Notes: generated by a model not told the origin, from the letters alone. DNA of 64,000 nucleotides from Bathynomus jamesi (GCA_023014485.1 JAJOZX010000921.1:888501-952500), one strand, 5' to 3'. Positions 11,095 through 22,239 are shown, counted from the first letter of the stretch. A program made the numbers and translations.

Positions 11095-11610
11095 TTAATT
11101 TTTGTTAATTAAGATAATGTTTAATGTAAATCATTTACTAATAATTATGAAATTACGAAAACGTATAGTTGTTAGATTTAAATTGTTTAAAATGGGTAGA
11201 GTTGGCAGTCCTGAACAGAGGCCCACAGAGCAGACTACCCCCATAAGGGAGTCTTCAGTCTTCTAGGCAACGCGTTACGCGTAAGGTTGGCGTCATGTAA
11301 CGTAAAGTTTAATTAATTGTTTGTGTTCCTCTCCGACGTAAAATGTTATCGTAAAATTCCGTACTCGCATCCCCCTAAATTACTTAAACCATTTTCGGAG
11401 TTAAATAAATAATAAAAAGTGTTAAAAGAGTGTTAATAAACTCCCCCTTTGTTTTGTAACGACTTTCAGAGTCTCGGCGTGGCTACCAGAATCTCTATAC
11501 GGTACGGCGAAAAAGAGTGTAGAGAAAGCAAACGATAAATGAAATAGAGAGCCGATAGAAGAGTAAATAATGAGAAGAAAGTAAAAATAATAAAGGGTGA
11601 ACACTATACT
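11095..11610. other. Unidentified insertion inside LINE D
   Basis: This segment separates two LINE D protein blocks that should be about 25 residues apart. It has no LINE-like frame. Its ends do not show clear TIRs or a target duplication. It could be a solo LTR or a foreign fragment; I cannot decide. Confidence 0.4.
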
Positions 11611-12120
11611 TTCCTACCTTCCACTGTTGTTTGAGTGGTTATTGGGTTCAAAATGAGCTTAGGGACTAGTTCCTCCATTCTTTTCTAAGTGTAAATAATG
11701 GTGTACCTCTCTCTTATAAATTTAGTATAAATTTAATTCACGTAACCCATTTAGTGTTTTGCATTCACTGACCTTGGCTGTGAAGCTTCTGTGAATTCTT
11801 TTTAGTTGACCAATGTCTTCTTTTTTATATGAGGCTAAGACTGAGCAATACTCCAACTTGAGTGAGTATGATCAGTGTTCTTAACAGAAGAATCATTATA
11901 TTCCTATCCCTTCTTTGAAAAGTTCTTAGTATCTGTCCAGTTATTCTTTTTGCTTTGTTTACTATCATCTTTTTTTTTGTTGTTGTTTCAAATCTCGCGT
12001 CATCGGTCATTATAACTTCTACATCTTTTGCTTTAAAGTTTCTCTGAATTTCCTGTCCACTTGGGGCATAGTATTCCATGGATTTTAGTTTTCCCTTCTT
12101 CCGTATATTAATGGTTGAAA

Positions 12121-12375
12121 TTCCTTAGTATTAAATTCCTTAGTATTAAATTCCTTAGTATTAAATTCCTTAGTATTAAATTCCTTAGTATTAAATTCCT
12201 TAGTATTAAATTCCTTAGTATTAAATTCCTTAGTAATAAATTCCTTAGTAATAAATTCCTTAGTAATAAATTCCTTAGTATTAAATTCCTTAGTATTAAA
12301 TTTCTTAGTATTAAATTTCTTAGTATTAAATTTCTTAGTATTAAATTCCCTAGTATTAAAAAATTTAGTATTAAA
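12121..12375. repeat. In-frame 15-bp minisatellite, 17 units, inside LINE D
   Basis: Unit TTCCTTAGTATTAAA repeats 17 times. Units 8-10 carry TAATAAA and the last units carry TTTCTTAG or further changes, so there is internal unit ordering. The unit is five codons long and reads KEFNT on the minus strand, the sense of the RT, replacing the single MEFNxxKFE-type segment that normally follows the W..N motif of this LINE family. The plus strand also stays open (FLSIK repeats), as expected from the unit length. Confidence 0.95.
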
Positions 12376-12721
12376 TTCAGACCAATTGCAGATTCCGTTC
12401 ATGTCAGTTTGTTGAGATTCTATATCCCCTGGGTTTCATATTTGTCTACTAAGTTGAGATCATCAGCAAAGGATGTTACTGTGGTGTCACTGGTAACTTC
12501 ATCTATATCAGTTAGCATGATTATAAAGAGTAGTGGAATTAATACTGTTCCTTGTGGTACTGAGCTACGAACCTCTGACTCTGAAGATATTCCTTGGACT
12601 GTAATACATCCATTTTCCTACTTTTCCTGTTATTCTAATATATTTCGTGATTCCATGGTCACACTTGTCCAACGTCTTGGTAAAGTCTGTGTATACCACA
12701 TCGTAGTTTTCATTGTTTTTG

Positions 12722-12725
<4 letters not shown>

Positions 12726-12768
<43 letters not shown>
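12726..12768. repeat. (GT)n microsatellite
   Basis: Perfect GT repeat abutting the left TIR of the next element. Confidence 0.95.
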
Positions 12769-12770
<2 letters not shown>

Positions 12771-13326
12771 TAAAATACGCTGATAAGGGATTACGTTCCG
12801 AGATACCACCGTGATAGCTCGGTCCGCGTTATCTATTGTTAAAGTTTTTATAGGGAAAATAGGTTAGGTTTAAAAAACTCCCAAAATATCTGACTTTTAC
12901 CTAAATTATTAGAATAATATTATATTGTCGTATATTTACCCTTTAAATAAAATTTAATAATTTTACACATATGGACATGTGAATGGAAATAAAATATAAA
13001 ATATAACACACCATTAACATTACACAACTGTACAGTGTACACGCCACTCACAGTTTCAAACTCTCATCTCGCATCTGTTCGCGGTTGCTAAACTCCTGGC
13101 TCATTTTGCTCGTTTCGCTTAACCCTTTACCGCACTGTGCGTCGAATACGTAACGTTTCAAATACACGCATTTAGACTCAACCCTACGCAAAAAGTTCGG
13201 CGATAAAGGGTTAAAAATACCACGTTATTCTTGTCCTGGCCGCGTTATAAAAATATAATTCCTATACATTTTGTAATGTTATTCGCCTCCGCATTATCAA
13301 AGTCCGAGTTATTAGCGTATTCTAAT
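12769..13326. mobile_element. Non-autonomous TIR element containing a second MITE
   Basis: TATTAAAATACGCTGATAA at the left has an imperfect reverse complement (TTATTAGCGTATTCTAATA) at the right, next to a CAGTA. The body has no open frame. The ends and the tract GATACCACCGTGATAGCTCGG recall pogo/Tigger-type MITEs, but the match is weak. A piggyBac-type MITE at 13119-13214 sits inside it. Confidence 0.45.
13119..13214. mobile_element. piggyBac-type MITE (TTAA target), copy 1
   Basis: The unit begins TTAACCCTTTACCGC and ends CGGCGATAAAGGGTTAA. TTAA at both ends followed by CCC is the signature of piggyBac insertions. The second copy at 46562-46656 is nearly the same length and shares the inner core CGTTTCAAATACACGCATTT. 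Confidence 0.75.
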
Positions 13327-13329
13327 ACA

Positions 13330-14390
13330 GTATATTACTCTCCATAAACCGCACCCTTTATACACCACAACCTCGATAAAACGTATATTAAACTATGAGC
13401 GGTTCTAATCCGCACTTGGGCTGTACTGTCAACATGCTCCCATAAATACTGCACACTTCAGTACTGGCGAGTACACAATATATCGAGGGTTGACAACCAG
13501 AACTGGTTATGGCCAAAATCATGGTTTTGAGAAAAACGAGATAAAATTTTAGTGATCCGAAAAATCAGAAAGGGAAGCATATTCAATGATCTTTTCACAT
13601 ATATTGCTTTGGGGAACACCAATTAAATGTCAAGTGCATATACCTGTAATTACAATGGGTGGGCCAAAAACACCAGAAATGGACAACCAGTTCTGGCGGA
13701 AAGTGAAATCAAATATGTTGGACATGAATGTAGACATACCCAATAAACGGTTGGTTTACCTAGGCCACATCTTAAGGATAAAATAGTGCTAGTGTTTATC
13801 TTTATGAATGTCGGTCATGTCACAAACACATGGGATAGTTCTGGTACCAGTCAGTATAAGTGTGCCTCTCAATCAAGTCACTACCTAAAGTAATAAGGTT
13901 CCATTAATTTAAACCAGGGTTCTCAAGTCTAAAAAATAAAAATCAGAACAACTCTAAAAACGATAAGAATTCCGTCCCAAAAACAAAAATATCCTTAATA
14001 CAGTATATCGTTAACATTTTATTCTGATAACCAAATGAAATTCAAAATTGAAAAATTAAGAAATAAGAACAAATAAAAATAAATAAGATTTGAGGCCAAA
14101 AATAAGAACAAATCTTAGAAATAAGGACACTTGAGAACAATGATATTTAAACTAAAGTCATTTCCAACATGGTAGTAAAGTTATCAAAGACTTTAAGGTT
14201 GACAATTATAAGTTAATATCATTCAGCTGATATTAGCCCCCTTACCCACCGAGCCAAAGCAAGGATCACTCGCTTACTGAGGGGGGGGGGGTAATACAGG
14301 GGGTATTAGTTACGGTAGTCGTTATCATCGTCATCTCCAGAATCATTTACGGCTGGTTCGGGTAGATGGTTTTTTGCACGGCTGGAACCG
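13330..14390. other. Non-coding, low-complexity patches
   Basis: No supported gene. Contains AT- and A-rich runs around 13920-14130 and an 11-base G run at 14280-14290. A short frame at 13586-13786 shows no known motif. Confidence 0.5.
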
Positions 14391-14399
14391 AGTGGTGCT

Positions 14400-14690
14400 T
14401 TAAAAAGTACCATGGATGCACCTCTTTAGGTATGGCAAGCTGTGTGCACAACTTCATCAGGTCTTTCTTCTTGGCTTCGCTAATCTGGATCCTACTCTAG
14501 TAGGCTTGCGACAGTTCTTGAGAAAGGAATGGTCAACCACGCCAGTAAACGTGAATCCTTTTAAAATCGTCATTGTAGCCGTATCGGTATAAAATAACAT
14601 CACGTTCATCTTTTCTGTATTTGAAGCTTTTGACAAGGAGCCAGTTGATAACATTGCCATCCTCATCATCACCTTTGTTTTTCATCATTT
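14400..14690 (-). pseudogene. Decayed coding remnant of unknown mobile-element type
   Basis: The minus strand from 14690 gives a consistent protein-like reading with in-frame stops: NVINWLLVKSFKYRKDERDV, then VILYRYGYNDDFKRIHV, a stop, then QISEAKKKDLMKLCTQLAIP and KEVHPWYFLK. The regular hydrophobic/charged pattern and the stops in place of likely Trp/Gln codons argue for a former gene. I do not recognise the family. It is joined at its 5' side to the dispersed repeat at 14704, so the two may belong to one element. Confidence 0.45.
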
Positions 14691-14703
14691 ACTGAACGAG
14701 ACG

Positions 14704-15103
14704 TTCTACAGATCTACAGAAGCTAAGGCTAACAAAGACCCTAAGATCCACTCTAAGGTTAGCCCGAGAGAAAGGAAAGAGTAGGGGGTTAAGAGAAGAG
14801 AAGAGAATAAGGGGTTAAGTAAGGAGCAACACCTATCACTCGTGGGTTAACATTCATTCAGAAAAAGAGAAAAAAGACTCACCATCATCATCCGCCGGCC
14901 ACTGCCGACAAGTCAGAAAAATAGTCGGAGAAAATAGGAGAGGGGTGAAAGATGAAAAGAAGTAAAATAAGAACTCTTACAAACCATGCAAACACAGTCT
15001 TAACTCACTGTCATACCATGCAAACTACAAACATGCAAGAAGAGAGAGTTACAGACATGCAAAGTAAGGAGATAAGAAAAAAAATAAAAAGTAGGTAAAG
15101 TAA
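14704..15103. repeat. Dispersed repeat R1, copy 1
   Basis: About 400 bp starting CAGATCTACAGAAGCTAAGG are almost identical to 17867-18262, with a few substitutions and small indels. Both copies are preceded by CTACAGATCTACAG-type sequence. No coding frame is shared. The nature is unknown; the high identity implies recent duplication or transposition. Confidence 0.9.
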
Positions 15104-15610
15104 AGTTGAAAGTAAAAAATGTCCTGATGGTGGAAGTTGATGACATTGTATGGGTTTCGGTGTAAATAATAACACAAACACCAACAAAATTAAAGCACAA
15201 TAATAAATAATCATCATCATAAAATTCACTTTAAAAACAATCACAAAACAAGGCGACTCCTTACCCCAACACACAGGCTGGAGAACTGGAAGAAAGTTAT
15301 TTCTCCATTCTGAATATCTCCTAACAACACCTTTGATCCAAAGTTCTAGACCAGAGTCGATACTTATGAAACAACAAGACTCACCCGAACCTCTACCTGA
15401 GAAACTGGCTAATTATACAAACAACCGTTCCAACCATTAACACCATCATCATACCTTCACGTACATAGTCACTTCTGGCTGGGAAACCATCATCAGCTGA
15501 TGGGCATAAACAATCACTGGTGACTTTGATAACACTCTTAATAGGTCTTGGACATAAACACTTCTGGCAGAGAAACTACACTCAATAACAAGCTAAGTGG
15601 TGGACTTAAC
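15104..15610. other. Non-coding, nothing recognised
   Basis: A-rich on the plus strand with no motif-bearing frame or inverted repeat. Confidence 0.5.
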
Positions 15611-15877
15611 CCATTGTGATCCAAAATATATATATATATATACAGTACAGTATTTCATGCTTTTTAATGGAATGATGCGTATATTTTATTGCGGCTATAC
15701 TTTGTTTCACATGTCTTTGCTATCTCACTACACAATATAATACAATCTGTTCTATTTTGTGTAGACATGCTTATTTTAATGTACCTCTATTTTTTATATT
15801 TTTTATATTACAACTTGAATATAGGCCCAGGGAAAAAATCTGTCACTTACACGCACACCCCTGCACACCAATTAGTA

Positions 15878-15916
15878 TGATATATATATATATATTATAT
15901 ATATATATAATATATA

Positions 15917-15951
<35 letters not shown>
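15878..15951. repeat. (TA)n microsatellite
   Basis: TA repeat with scattered AAT interruptions. Confidence 0.95.
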
Positions 15952-15959
15952 TACTGTCA

Positions 15960-16408
15960 CTACGAATATGTTAAATAATGAAATGGCTGTTTGACATTTT
16001 AGTTTTGAAATAAGAATTCAAACTTCAAAAAGAAGTAAAAGCGGCATTTTTCTTATTTTTTCTCTCGTCTCTTATTAAATTGCGGTTTGTGGATGGCAAT
16101 TTTAAGGGGAGAAATATATGGCAGCCTCTTTTATGGCAAGCTATTGGCCCTGTTATGAACCAAGGAAAGGAGTCTCAGTCTGAAATTCGAGATAGACAAC
16201 TCGACCAGCTGACATTAAAAGAGTTTAAACAATTTTGTGGTCTAAAATCTTTTGCACTCGTAAATTTTAAATAAATTGAACGATTTTTCAAAAGTTTTTG
16301 GCCATTATGGCGTCGAGTTTGAGCTTTCTTTTAAAAAAATAAGCTTTTTAAAATGGAAATATCTTTCGGTATAATATGAAATATTTGCCCGAGATCAGAG
16401 CATAAAAA
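15960..16408. other. Non-coding, nothing recognised
   Basis: One 64-codon plus-strand frame (16080-16274) shows no known motif. Otherwise AT-rich sequence. Confidence 0.45.
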
Positions 16409-16444
16409 TAATATATATATATATATATATATATATTGTAACCT

Positions 16445-16544
16445 TGCAGAAATTCCATGTGCTGATTCCTCACCACACGGAGGTCAGGCTCGTGGCTGCC
16501 TCTCTAGAGCTGGCTTGGTATAGAAGAGAGTTGCTTTCTTGATT

Positions 16545-16545
<1 letters not shown>
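16445..16545 (-). pseudogene. LINE D family 3' end fragment
   Basis: This segment aligns by eye with 10745-10845. Both contain GCTGATTCCTCA / CGATGATTCCTCA, a GAGGTCAGG / GAGGTTAGG core and TTGCTTTCTTG / TTGGTTTCTTG. It is the last coding and 3' untranslated part of the same non-LTR family, 5' truncated, and lies between two (TA)n tracts (16410-16437 and 16554-16618). Confidence 0.75.

Positions 16546-16553
<8 letters not shown>

Positions 16554-16618
<65 letters not shown>
16554..16618. repeat. (TA)n(GA)n microsatellite
   Basis: TA run switching to GA, the same compound form as at 9761-9859. Confidence 0.95.
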
Positions 16619-17866
16619 TTGTAACGGCAAATTTGTATGTTTAAATCTCATATCAAAATGTAAGTAAAAATGGTAGGAAAAAACAGTGAAGTGATTTGAA
16701 AATCGATTTAATTTCGCGTGGTGAGAAAATTAAATCTTTTTAAATCTAGAACAAATGTCGATAAAGGAGGGCGGTTAAAACTTGACCCAAGAGTAGGGCC
16801 GAGAGACTGCGTTCGCTCTCGGAGAAAGGACACAAATTAGGCCCGATGTGTCATTCGTAATTAATCTGCCGATAGAAAAGAATTTAGCTTTAAGAACTTT
16901 TTCATTATGGAACTTGTAAAAATATGTATTTTTGGTTAAGAATAAAGTTCAAATGTAAACATTTGAGATCAGTTTAATTTGTTACATGTCAAAAATTCGA
17001 TAGCTCAGAAAATACATTTAATGTTGATAATAAAGAAATTACTGATGATATTTCTATTGCAGACTTTTTAAATATACATTCTATTTCAATAGCGGATAAG
17101 CTTCGCTCACAGTTACTAAATAATGATCACTCACCTCTAGAATATATGCCACCCAGCCCACTAAATTCATTTTCTTTTGTTCCTGCTACCTCTACTGAGG
17201 TCCGGAATATTATTGGTAAGTTACAAAATACAAAAAATAACATTCATAACATTCCCGTACCTATAATGAAACTTGTTAAAGATAAGATGATCAAAGTATT
17301 TCCAAAGGAATATTCCCATCACTGCTAAAACTGGTTGTATAACACCCCTTTTTAAAAGGGGTGATCCTACACTAGCAACAAATTACAGACTGGTGTGTTC
17401 ATTATGTGTTCAGCAAAGTTCTTGAAAAAATTGTAAAAAGTAAAATGCAACGATATTTAGAAACCTACAATTTATTATCTCCAAATCAATATGGCTTCCG
17501 TAATAATAAAACAACGGAAATGGCTATTTTAAATTTTATGGAAATTGCAAATATAGCTAAAGAGAACAAATAAATAATGATATCAATATTTATGGATTTG
17601 AGTAAGGCGTTTGATGTAATAGACCATAATGTTCTACTTAATAAATTATATTGTTACGGCTTTAGAGCAGCAATCAGTGATTGGTTTGAAAGTTATTTGT
17701 CCAATAGATATTATTTTGTATCAGTAAATAAGGCTTGCACAACTAAAGCGCTTGTCAAACATGGTGTGCCACAGGGCTTAGTTTTGGGTCCACTGTTATT
17801 TTTATTATATATAAGTGACCTTCAACGTTCATCTGATACACTAAACTTTATAATGTTTGTAGATCT

Positions 17867-18262
17867 ACAGATCTACAGAAGCTAAGGCTAACAAAGACCC
17901 TAAGATCCACTCTAAGGCTAGCCCGAGAGAAAGGAGAGAGTAGGGGGTTAAGAGAAGAGAGGAGAATAAGGGGTTAAGTAAGGAGCAACACCTATCATTC
18001 GTGGGTTAACATTCATTCAGAAAAAGAGGGAAAAAGTCTCACCATCATCATCCGCCAGCCACTGCCGACAAGTCAGAAAAATAGTCGGAGAATATAGGAG
18101 AGGGGTGAAAGATGAAAAGAAGTAAAATAAGAACGCTTACAAACCATGCAAACACAGTCTTAACTCACTGTCATACCATGCAAACTACAAACATGCAAGA
18201 AAAGAGTTAGAGACATGCAAAGTAAGGAGGATAAGGAAAAAAAAAAAAAGTAGGTAAAGTTA
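17867..18262. repeat. Dispersed repeat R1, copy 2
   Basis: Second copy of the block at 14704-15103, lying between the broken FADD box of LINE A and the poly(A)-side end of LINE B. Its position suggests it arrived with, or next to, the LINE B insertion. Confidence 0.9.
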
Positions 18263-18312
18263 AACAAAAAGTGGGTTAGTTTACGCTATGAGCTACATCT
18301 ACATTCGTGTTA

Positions 18313-18348
<36 letters not shown>

Positions 18349-18446
18349 GCATCACGCTGGCATGTCACAAGCTGGCATTCATCGTCAACAGACTCATCCT
18401 CGAGCACCACCACCAGAGCTCCTGTTGTTAACTTTCTTTTTTAATT

Positions 18447-18653
18447 TTAAACAACGTTAATATTTTTAAAATGTCTGTCAAGACGGTTCTTAAACACATT
18501 AACGCTGGTAGAATGAACGACTGACGCGGGAAGATTATTCCATTTATCAATTACTTTAAACGTAAAGAAGTTTTTAGCGATATTAGTAATGAAACGTCTG
18601 TCACGCAACTTGAATCCGTTATTGCGAGTATTACTATTATCGAAAGTGAACAA
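18447..18653 (-). pseudogene. LINE B C-terminal end
   Basis: Reads FTFDNSNTRNNGFKLRDRRF, FFTFKVIDKWNNLPASVV and NVFKNRLDRHF, the usual C-terminal block of CR1/jockey-type ORF2 (WN.LP and FK..LD..). It belongs to the same protein as 18665-20101; shifting one base near 18690 restores a continuous reading. Stop at 18447, then an untranslated part and the A tail. Confidence 0.88.
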
Positions 18654-18664
18654 TTTGTCAAAAT

Positions 18665-20101
18665 TTACGTTATCGATGTTATTAACGATTTTGAAAACTT
18701 CATAAGCTCCCCCCTTAATCTCCTAGTTTCGAGTGAATACAAGTCTAACACTTTAATCCTATCTTCATAAGGCTTATTGCGCAATGCCGGAATAAGTTTC
18801 GTGGCACGACGCTGAACCCTTTCTAACCTATCAATATCCTCACGCAAGTACGGGCACCAAAACTGAACGGCATATTCCAAATGAGGCCTGACTAGGGACT
18901 TGTAAAGGGGCAATATAATATCCTTCGATTTAAATTCGAAATTACGCGCTATGAAGCCTAACATCCTATTAGCTTTTGCGCAAGACTCCAGGCACTGGTT
19001 CCTAACCTTTAAATCTTTAGTTACGCGTACGCCTAAATCTACTTCCTCGTCAACGCTCGCTAAATCCCTATCATCCATCGTGTACACGTAATTATTGTTG
19101 CGAGAACCTATATGCAAAACTTTACATTTATCTACGTTAAATTGCATCTGCCACTTATCCGTCCACTCCATAATCCTATCTACATCGTCTTGGATCCTAT
19201 TTCTATCGTCCTCGTTAACAACCTTACCGCCTATTTTAGTATCGTCCGCGAATTTTGACACGTTACTAATCAATCCTACATCTATGTCGTTAATGTAAAT
19301 TACGAATAACAATGGGCCTAACACTGAACCCTGTGGGACACCACTACCTACCTCTAACCACCCCGATTCACTACCATTAACTACGACCCTCTGCCTCCTA
19401 GCACGAAGCCATTCTTCTAACCAGTTAGCTACCTGACCGCGGATACCGTGCGCTTTAACCTTCGCAATTAGTCTCCTATGCGGAACTGTATCGAACGCCT
19501 TTTTAAAATCTAAATAAATAACGTCAGCTGCCCTATGCCTATCGTATTCGCGCACTATTTCGTTATAAAATTCTAACAAATTTGTTAAACAAGACCTATG
19601 GCGTCGAAACCCGTGCTGACTACTATTAATCAAACCCCTACTTTCTAAGTGATCGATAATACGATCCCTAACTACGGATTCCAAAAGTTTACCGACAATT
19701 GACGTTAAGCTAATGGGCCTATAATTGCTAGCTACCGCGCGGTCGCCTTTTTTAAAAATAGGCGTGACGTTAGCTAATTTAAAGTCTTCAGGAATAATCC
19801 CCGTTTCGAGTGACTGATTAAAGATCTTCGTTAAGGGGCCTACGATAACTTCTTTCAAATGTCTGGGATAAAAAGCGTCAGGGCCTGGAGCCTTGCTAAC
19901 TTTTAGCCTATCGATATAATGCGCAATCTCAGCCTCGTAAACAGTTATTTCATCTAAAATAGTCTCGCTACTAAATGGAACGATATCGTCAACGTCGGGG
20001 ACATTATTTACGTCCTCTAGGGTAAAAACTGTCGCAAAAAAGTTATTGAAAATACCCGCCATCGCCTGAGCGTCAGAAGCCAAAGCGCCATTTACATCCA
20101 A
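18665..20101 (-). CDS. LINE B reverse transcriptase (478 codons open)
   Basis: RNA-directed DNA polymerase of a CR1-like LINE, used for target-primed reverse transcription at the nicked genomic site. In order: KAPGPDAFYPRHLKE (RT block 1), NVTPIFKKGDRAVASNYRPI (block 2a), QHGFRRHRSCLTNLL, VIYLDFKKAFDTVPHRRL (block A, catalytic D), GVPQGSVLGPLLFVIYINDI (block B), KFADDTKIGG (FADD, catalytic DD), then QMQFNVDKCKVLHIG (thumb), LVRPHLEYAVQFWCPYLRED and ERVQRRATKLIP. All catalytic residues are present. A one-base frameshift near 18690 separates it from the last 69 residues (18447-18653). It could have been active recently, but this copy is not intact. Confidence 0.9.
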   Translation of the reverse strand: MDVNGALASDAQAMAGIFNNFFATVFTLEDVNNVPDVDDIVPFSSETILDEITVYEAEIAHYIDRLKVSKAPGPDAFYPRHLKEVIVGPLTKIFNQSLETGIIPEDFKLANVTPIFKKGDRAVASNYRPISLTSIVGKLLESVVRDRIIDHLESRGLINSSQHGFRRHRSCLTNLLEFYNEIVREYDRHRAADVIYLDFKKAFDTVPHRRLIAKVKAHGIRGQVANWLEEWLRARRQRVVVNGSESGWLEVGSGVPQGSVLGPLLFVIYINDIDVGLISNVSKFADDTKIGGKVVNEDDRNRIQDDVDRIMEWTDKWQMQFNVDKCKVLHIGSRNNNYVYTMDDRDLASVDEEVDLGVRVTKDLKVRNQCLESCAKANRMLGFIARNFEFKSKDIILPLYKSLVRPHLEYAVQFWCPYLREDIDRLERVQRRATKLIPALRNKPYEDRIKVLDLYSLETRRLRGELMKFSKSLITSIT

Positions 20102-20147
20102 TAGAGGGCCTATGTTATCCTTTACCGGCTTACGATTATTTACGTAT

Positions 20148-20726
20148 TCAAAAACTTTTTGGATTATGTTTACTATCCGCAGCTATAACTATCTCTAAAT
20201 TACGCTTGGCATTCCTAACTGATCTTTTAACCTGACGTCTAAGCTCGATATATCTATTAAAGTTAGCTACCTGGCCATTGCGCTTGTTAAGTCTATACGC
20301 TCTATTACGCTCGTTTATGAACTCGCCTACTTCCCTAGTCCACCACTTCGGCCTACCACGATTTCTAACGCGCTTGGGCCTACGAGGAATAAACTCCCTT
20401 TCAATATTCCTAAAACTTTCTTTAAACGCCACCCAACGCAAATTCGTATCATTACCCATAAATAAGTTATCCCAGTCCACTACTCTCATCCTATCAGCAA
20501 AACTATCAAAATTAGCCCTACGAAAATCAGGGACTTCTATTACGTTACTATCCTGTGTGTTTTCTATCAATAACTTAAACCTAAGAATTTGATGATCGCT
20601 ACATCCTAAACTCTCGCCTACTTCTAAACTTTCGACTATATTCTCGCCGTTCGTCATCACCAAATCTAAGATATTATCACCGCGCGTTGGTTGGGTAACT
20701 ATCTGTCGTAAAAAGTTATCGTCCAT
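20148..20726 (-). pseudogene. LINE B endonuclease end and linker
   Basis: Starts with the end of the endonuclease (TRGDNILDLVMTNGENIV, then LGCSDHQILRFKL with the catalytic SDH-type histidine), followed by a basic linker (RRPKRVRNRGRPKWWTREVG and KRSVRNAKRNLE) typical of the region between EN and RT. It is joined to the RT frame at about 20130-20148 by a frame change. Confidence 0.85.
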
Positions 20727-21097
20727 AACTCAACCAGTCTCAAACCCTCTTCGTTACCCGTAAAATTCTCGTAATTAACATTAGGACAGTTAAAGTCTCC
20801 GACAATTATACTATTTCGATTGTCAATAAAATTACCAAGAAGTGAGTAAAATCTAGTATCTATATCGAGGGGTTGAACGGGAGGTCTATAAACAACGACA
20901 AAATTAAAACTAATACTACGCGCCCTAACTTCAACACAGATCGCATTAATTGCTGCCGGAAAATCTAACTTAACCTCGATAGCCCTAAGGGAATTACGAA
21001 TGTACAGCAAAACGCCGCCTCCAAATCTATGTAACCTATCATTAGTAAAGATTTTAAAACCCGGTATATCAAGTTCCCCCAACAAGTCCCGAGTCAC
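20699..21097 (-). pseudogene. LINE B endonuclease domain
   Basis: Apurinic-type endonuclease that would nick target DNA before reverse transcription. Visible motifs are RFGGGVLLYIRNSL, VVYRPPVQPLD and IIVGDFNCPNVNYE (the GDFN metal-binding motif). The N-terminal TETW motif lies just upstream, on the minus strand above 21097. The frame shifts near 20700, before the SDH motif, which is found in the next piece. By itself it cannot complete the domain. Confidence 0.85.
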
Positions 21098-21899
21098 GGT
21101 ATTTAACCAAGTTTCAGTGATAGCAACTATATCATAGCAACTATATCAGTGTAATGAAATGGTTGACCACCAATGAACTCTTCCTAAATACCAGTAAAAC
21201 AAATTTCATGATTTTTACTAATAAAAGAAATGTATAGCTTGATGAACTTAATGTTAATGAAATCGCTATAAAGGAGTTTACTGTAACAAAATTTCTTGGT
21301 GTAATGCTAGATAAGAATTTGCAATGGAGTGGTCATGTAAATTATATCGCGATAAAGATTTCAAGGAACGTTGCTATTATGGTTAAACTTAGAAATGTAG
21401 TCCCTAACAGGTTTTATTGACTCTATCATACCCTTGTTCTTCCTTATGTAATGTACTGCACCCTTGTTTTGGGAAACTCCGCTAACAACGCATTAAACGG
21501 TATCTTTGTCATCCAAAAAAGAGCAATAAGGTTGTTGTTGTTGGTTAGCCGATCAGCCCACCCTGATCGAGCAAGCCGGCGACACGCAGGTAACCGATCG
21601 CCCTCTCCGGAGTGGACCAGAGGTTCAGCGCACTAGTGATGTTGTGTTCTGTATTATGTTGTGCTAGAGCGGTACAGTCTGTCATAATGTGTTCAATTGT
21701 TTGTGGTGTGTCCTGGCATAGGTGGCAGGTATCGTCTGTGGAGTTGTCTAGTCTGTGTTTATATATCTAAGTTGGGGTGATGTCCACATCGGAATCGTGT
21801 TAAGCTAACTCGATCCGATCTGCTCAGGCTGGTCTCTGACCTGTCAATGGGTGGCGGCTTCGCACCTAGGACCGCATTCGGACCATGTCGTGTCAGTGC

Positions 21900-21930
<31 letters not shown>

Positions 21931-22239
21931 TACTGTGTAATGTCTGTGGGGTGTGGTATGGAATGGAGTATTTGGTTATAATATTTCTCTGGTGTTATTA
22001 ATGGTGCGAGGTGTTGGTGCATGATTGTACATGTAGTGGCAAGGGTATTGTGGGTTAGTTGTCGCTGCTGCCATGAATTGTGTTCCCCTCATGTTTAAAT
22101 GTTCCCTAATTTTCAGTATTTTTGTTTCTGTGTGCAGGTGTTCTATTGGTGTTGTTTGAGTACATCCTGTAATGATACGAAGTGCGTTGTTTTGTATTGT
22201 CTGTAAGGTTTCTGTGTGTGTGTTTGATATAATGGGTGC

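Larger units (their letters stand above)
10740..12720 (-). pseudogene. LINE D (jockey/CR1-type), reverse transcriptase remnant
   Basis: Minus-strand decayed non-LTR retrotransposon. From 12600 down the frame gives SVPQGTVLIPLLFIIMLTDI and SFADDLNLV (RT blocks B and C, catalytic DD at about 12460), then DMNGICNWSEFNTK, a 15-bp minisatellite, YYAPSGQEI, LEYCSVLASYKKEDI, then REVHHYLHLEKN. The C-terminal block RGPKPFNPMPKEIPN and LRTIPDEPQ follows at 11061-10852, then CR1/jockey-like tail residues to about 10745. About 500 bp (11095-11610) between these blocks are not LINE-like and look like an insertion. Several stops and frame changes make it non-functional. Another 3' end of this family is at 16445-16545. 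Confidence 0.82.
18308..21130 (-). mobile_element. LINE B (CR1-like), near full length, minus strand
   Basis: The minus strand carries an APE-type endonuclease, a linker and a reverse transcriptase in the order usual for CR1/jockey-group LINEs, followed by a 3' untranslated part and a tail of about 35 A (the T run at 18308-18344). The endonuclease begins at DIVAITETWLN, so the 5' end is truncated. The frame is broken at about 20700, 20130 and 18690. A 14-bp direct repeat (TAGCAACTATATCA twice, near 21120) marks the truncated end and may be an insertion scar. A related fragment lies at 41480-42040. Confidence 0.9.

Noticed and set aside
12121..12375. Possible CRISPR array
   Set aside because: Units are contiguous with no unique spacers, and the context is eukaryotic. 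The 456-bp satellite is also contiguous.
12115..12783. 222-codon plus-strand frame over the minisatellite
   Set aside because: The repeat unit is 15 bp, so any open phase stays open. The real coding sense is the LINE on the minus strand.
20278..20592. 104-codon plus-strand frame in LINE B
   Set aside because: Antisense shadow of the LINE B linker region; the minus-strand reading has the recognisable protein motifs.
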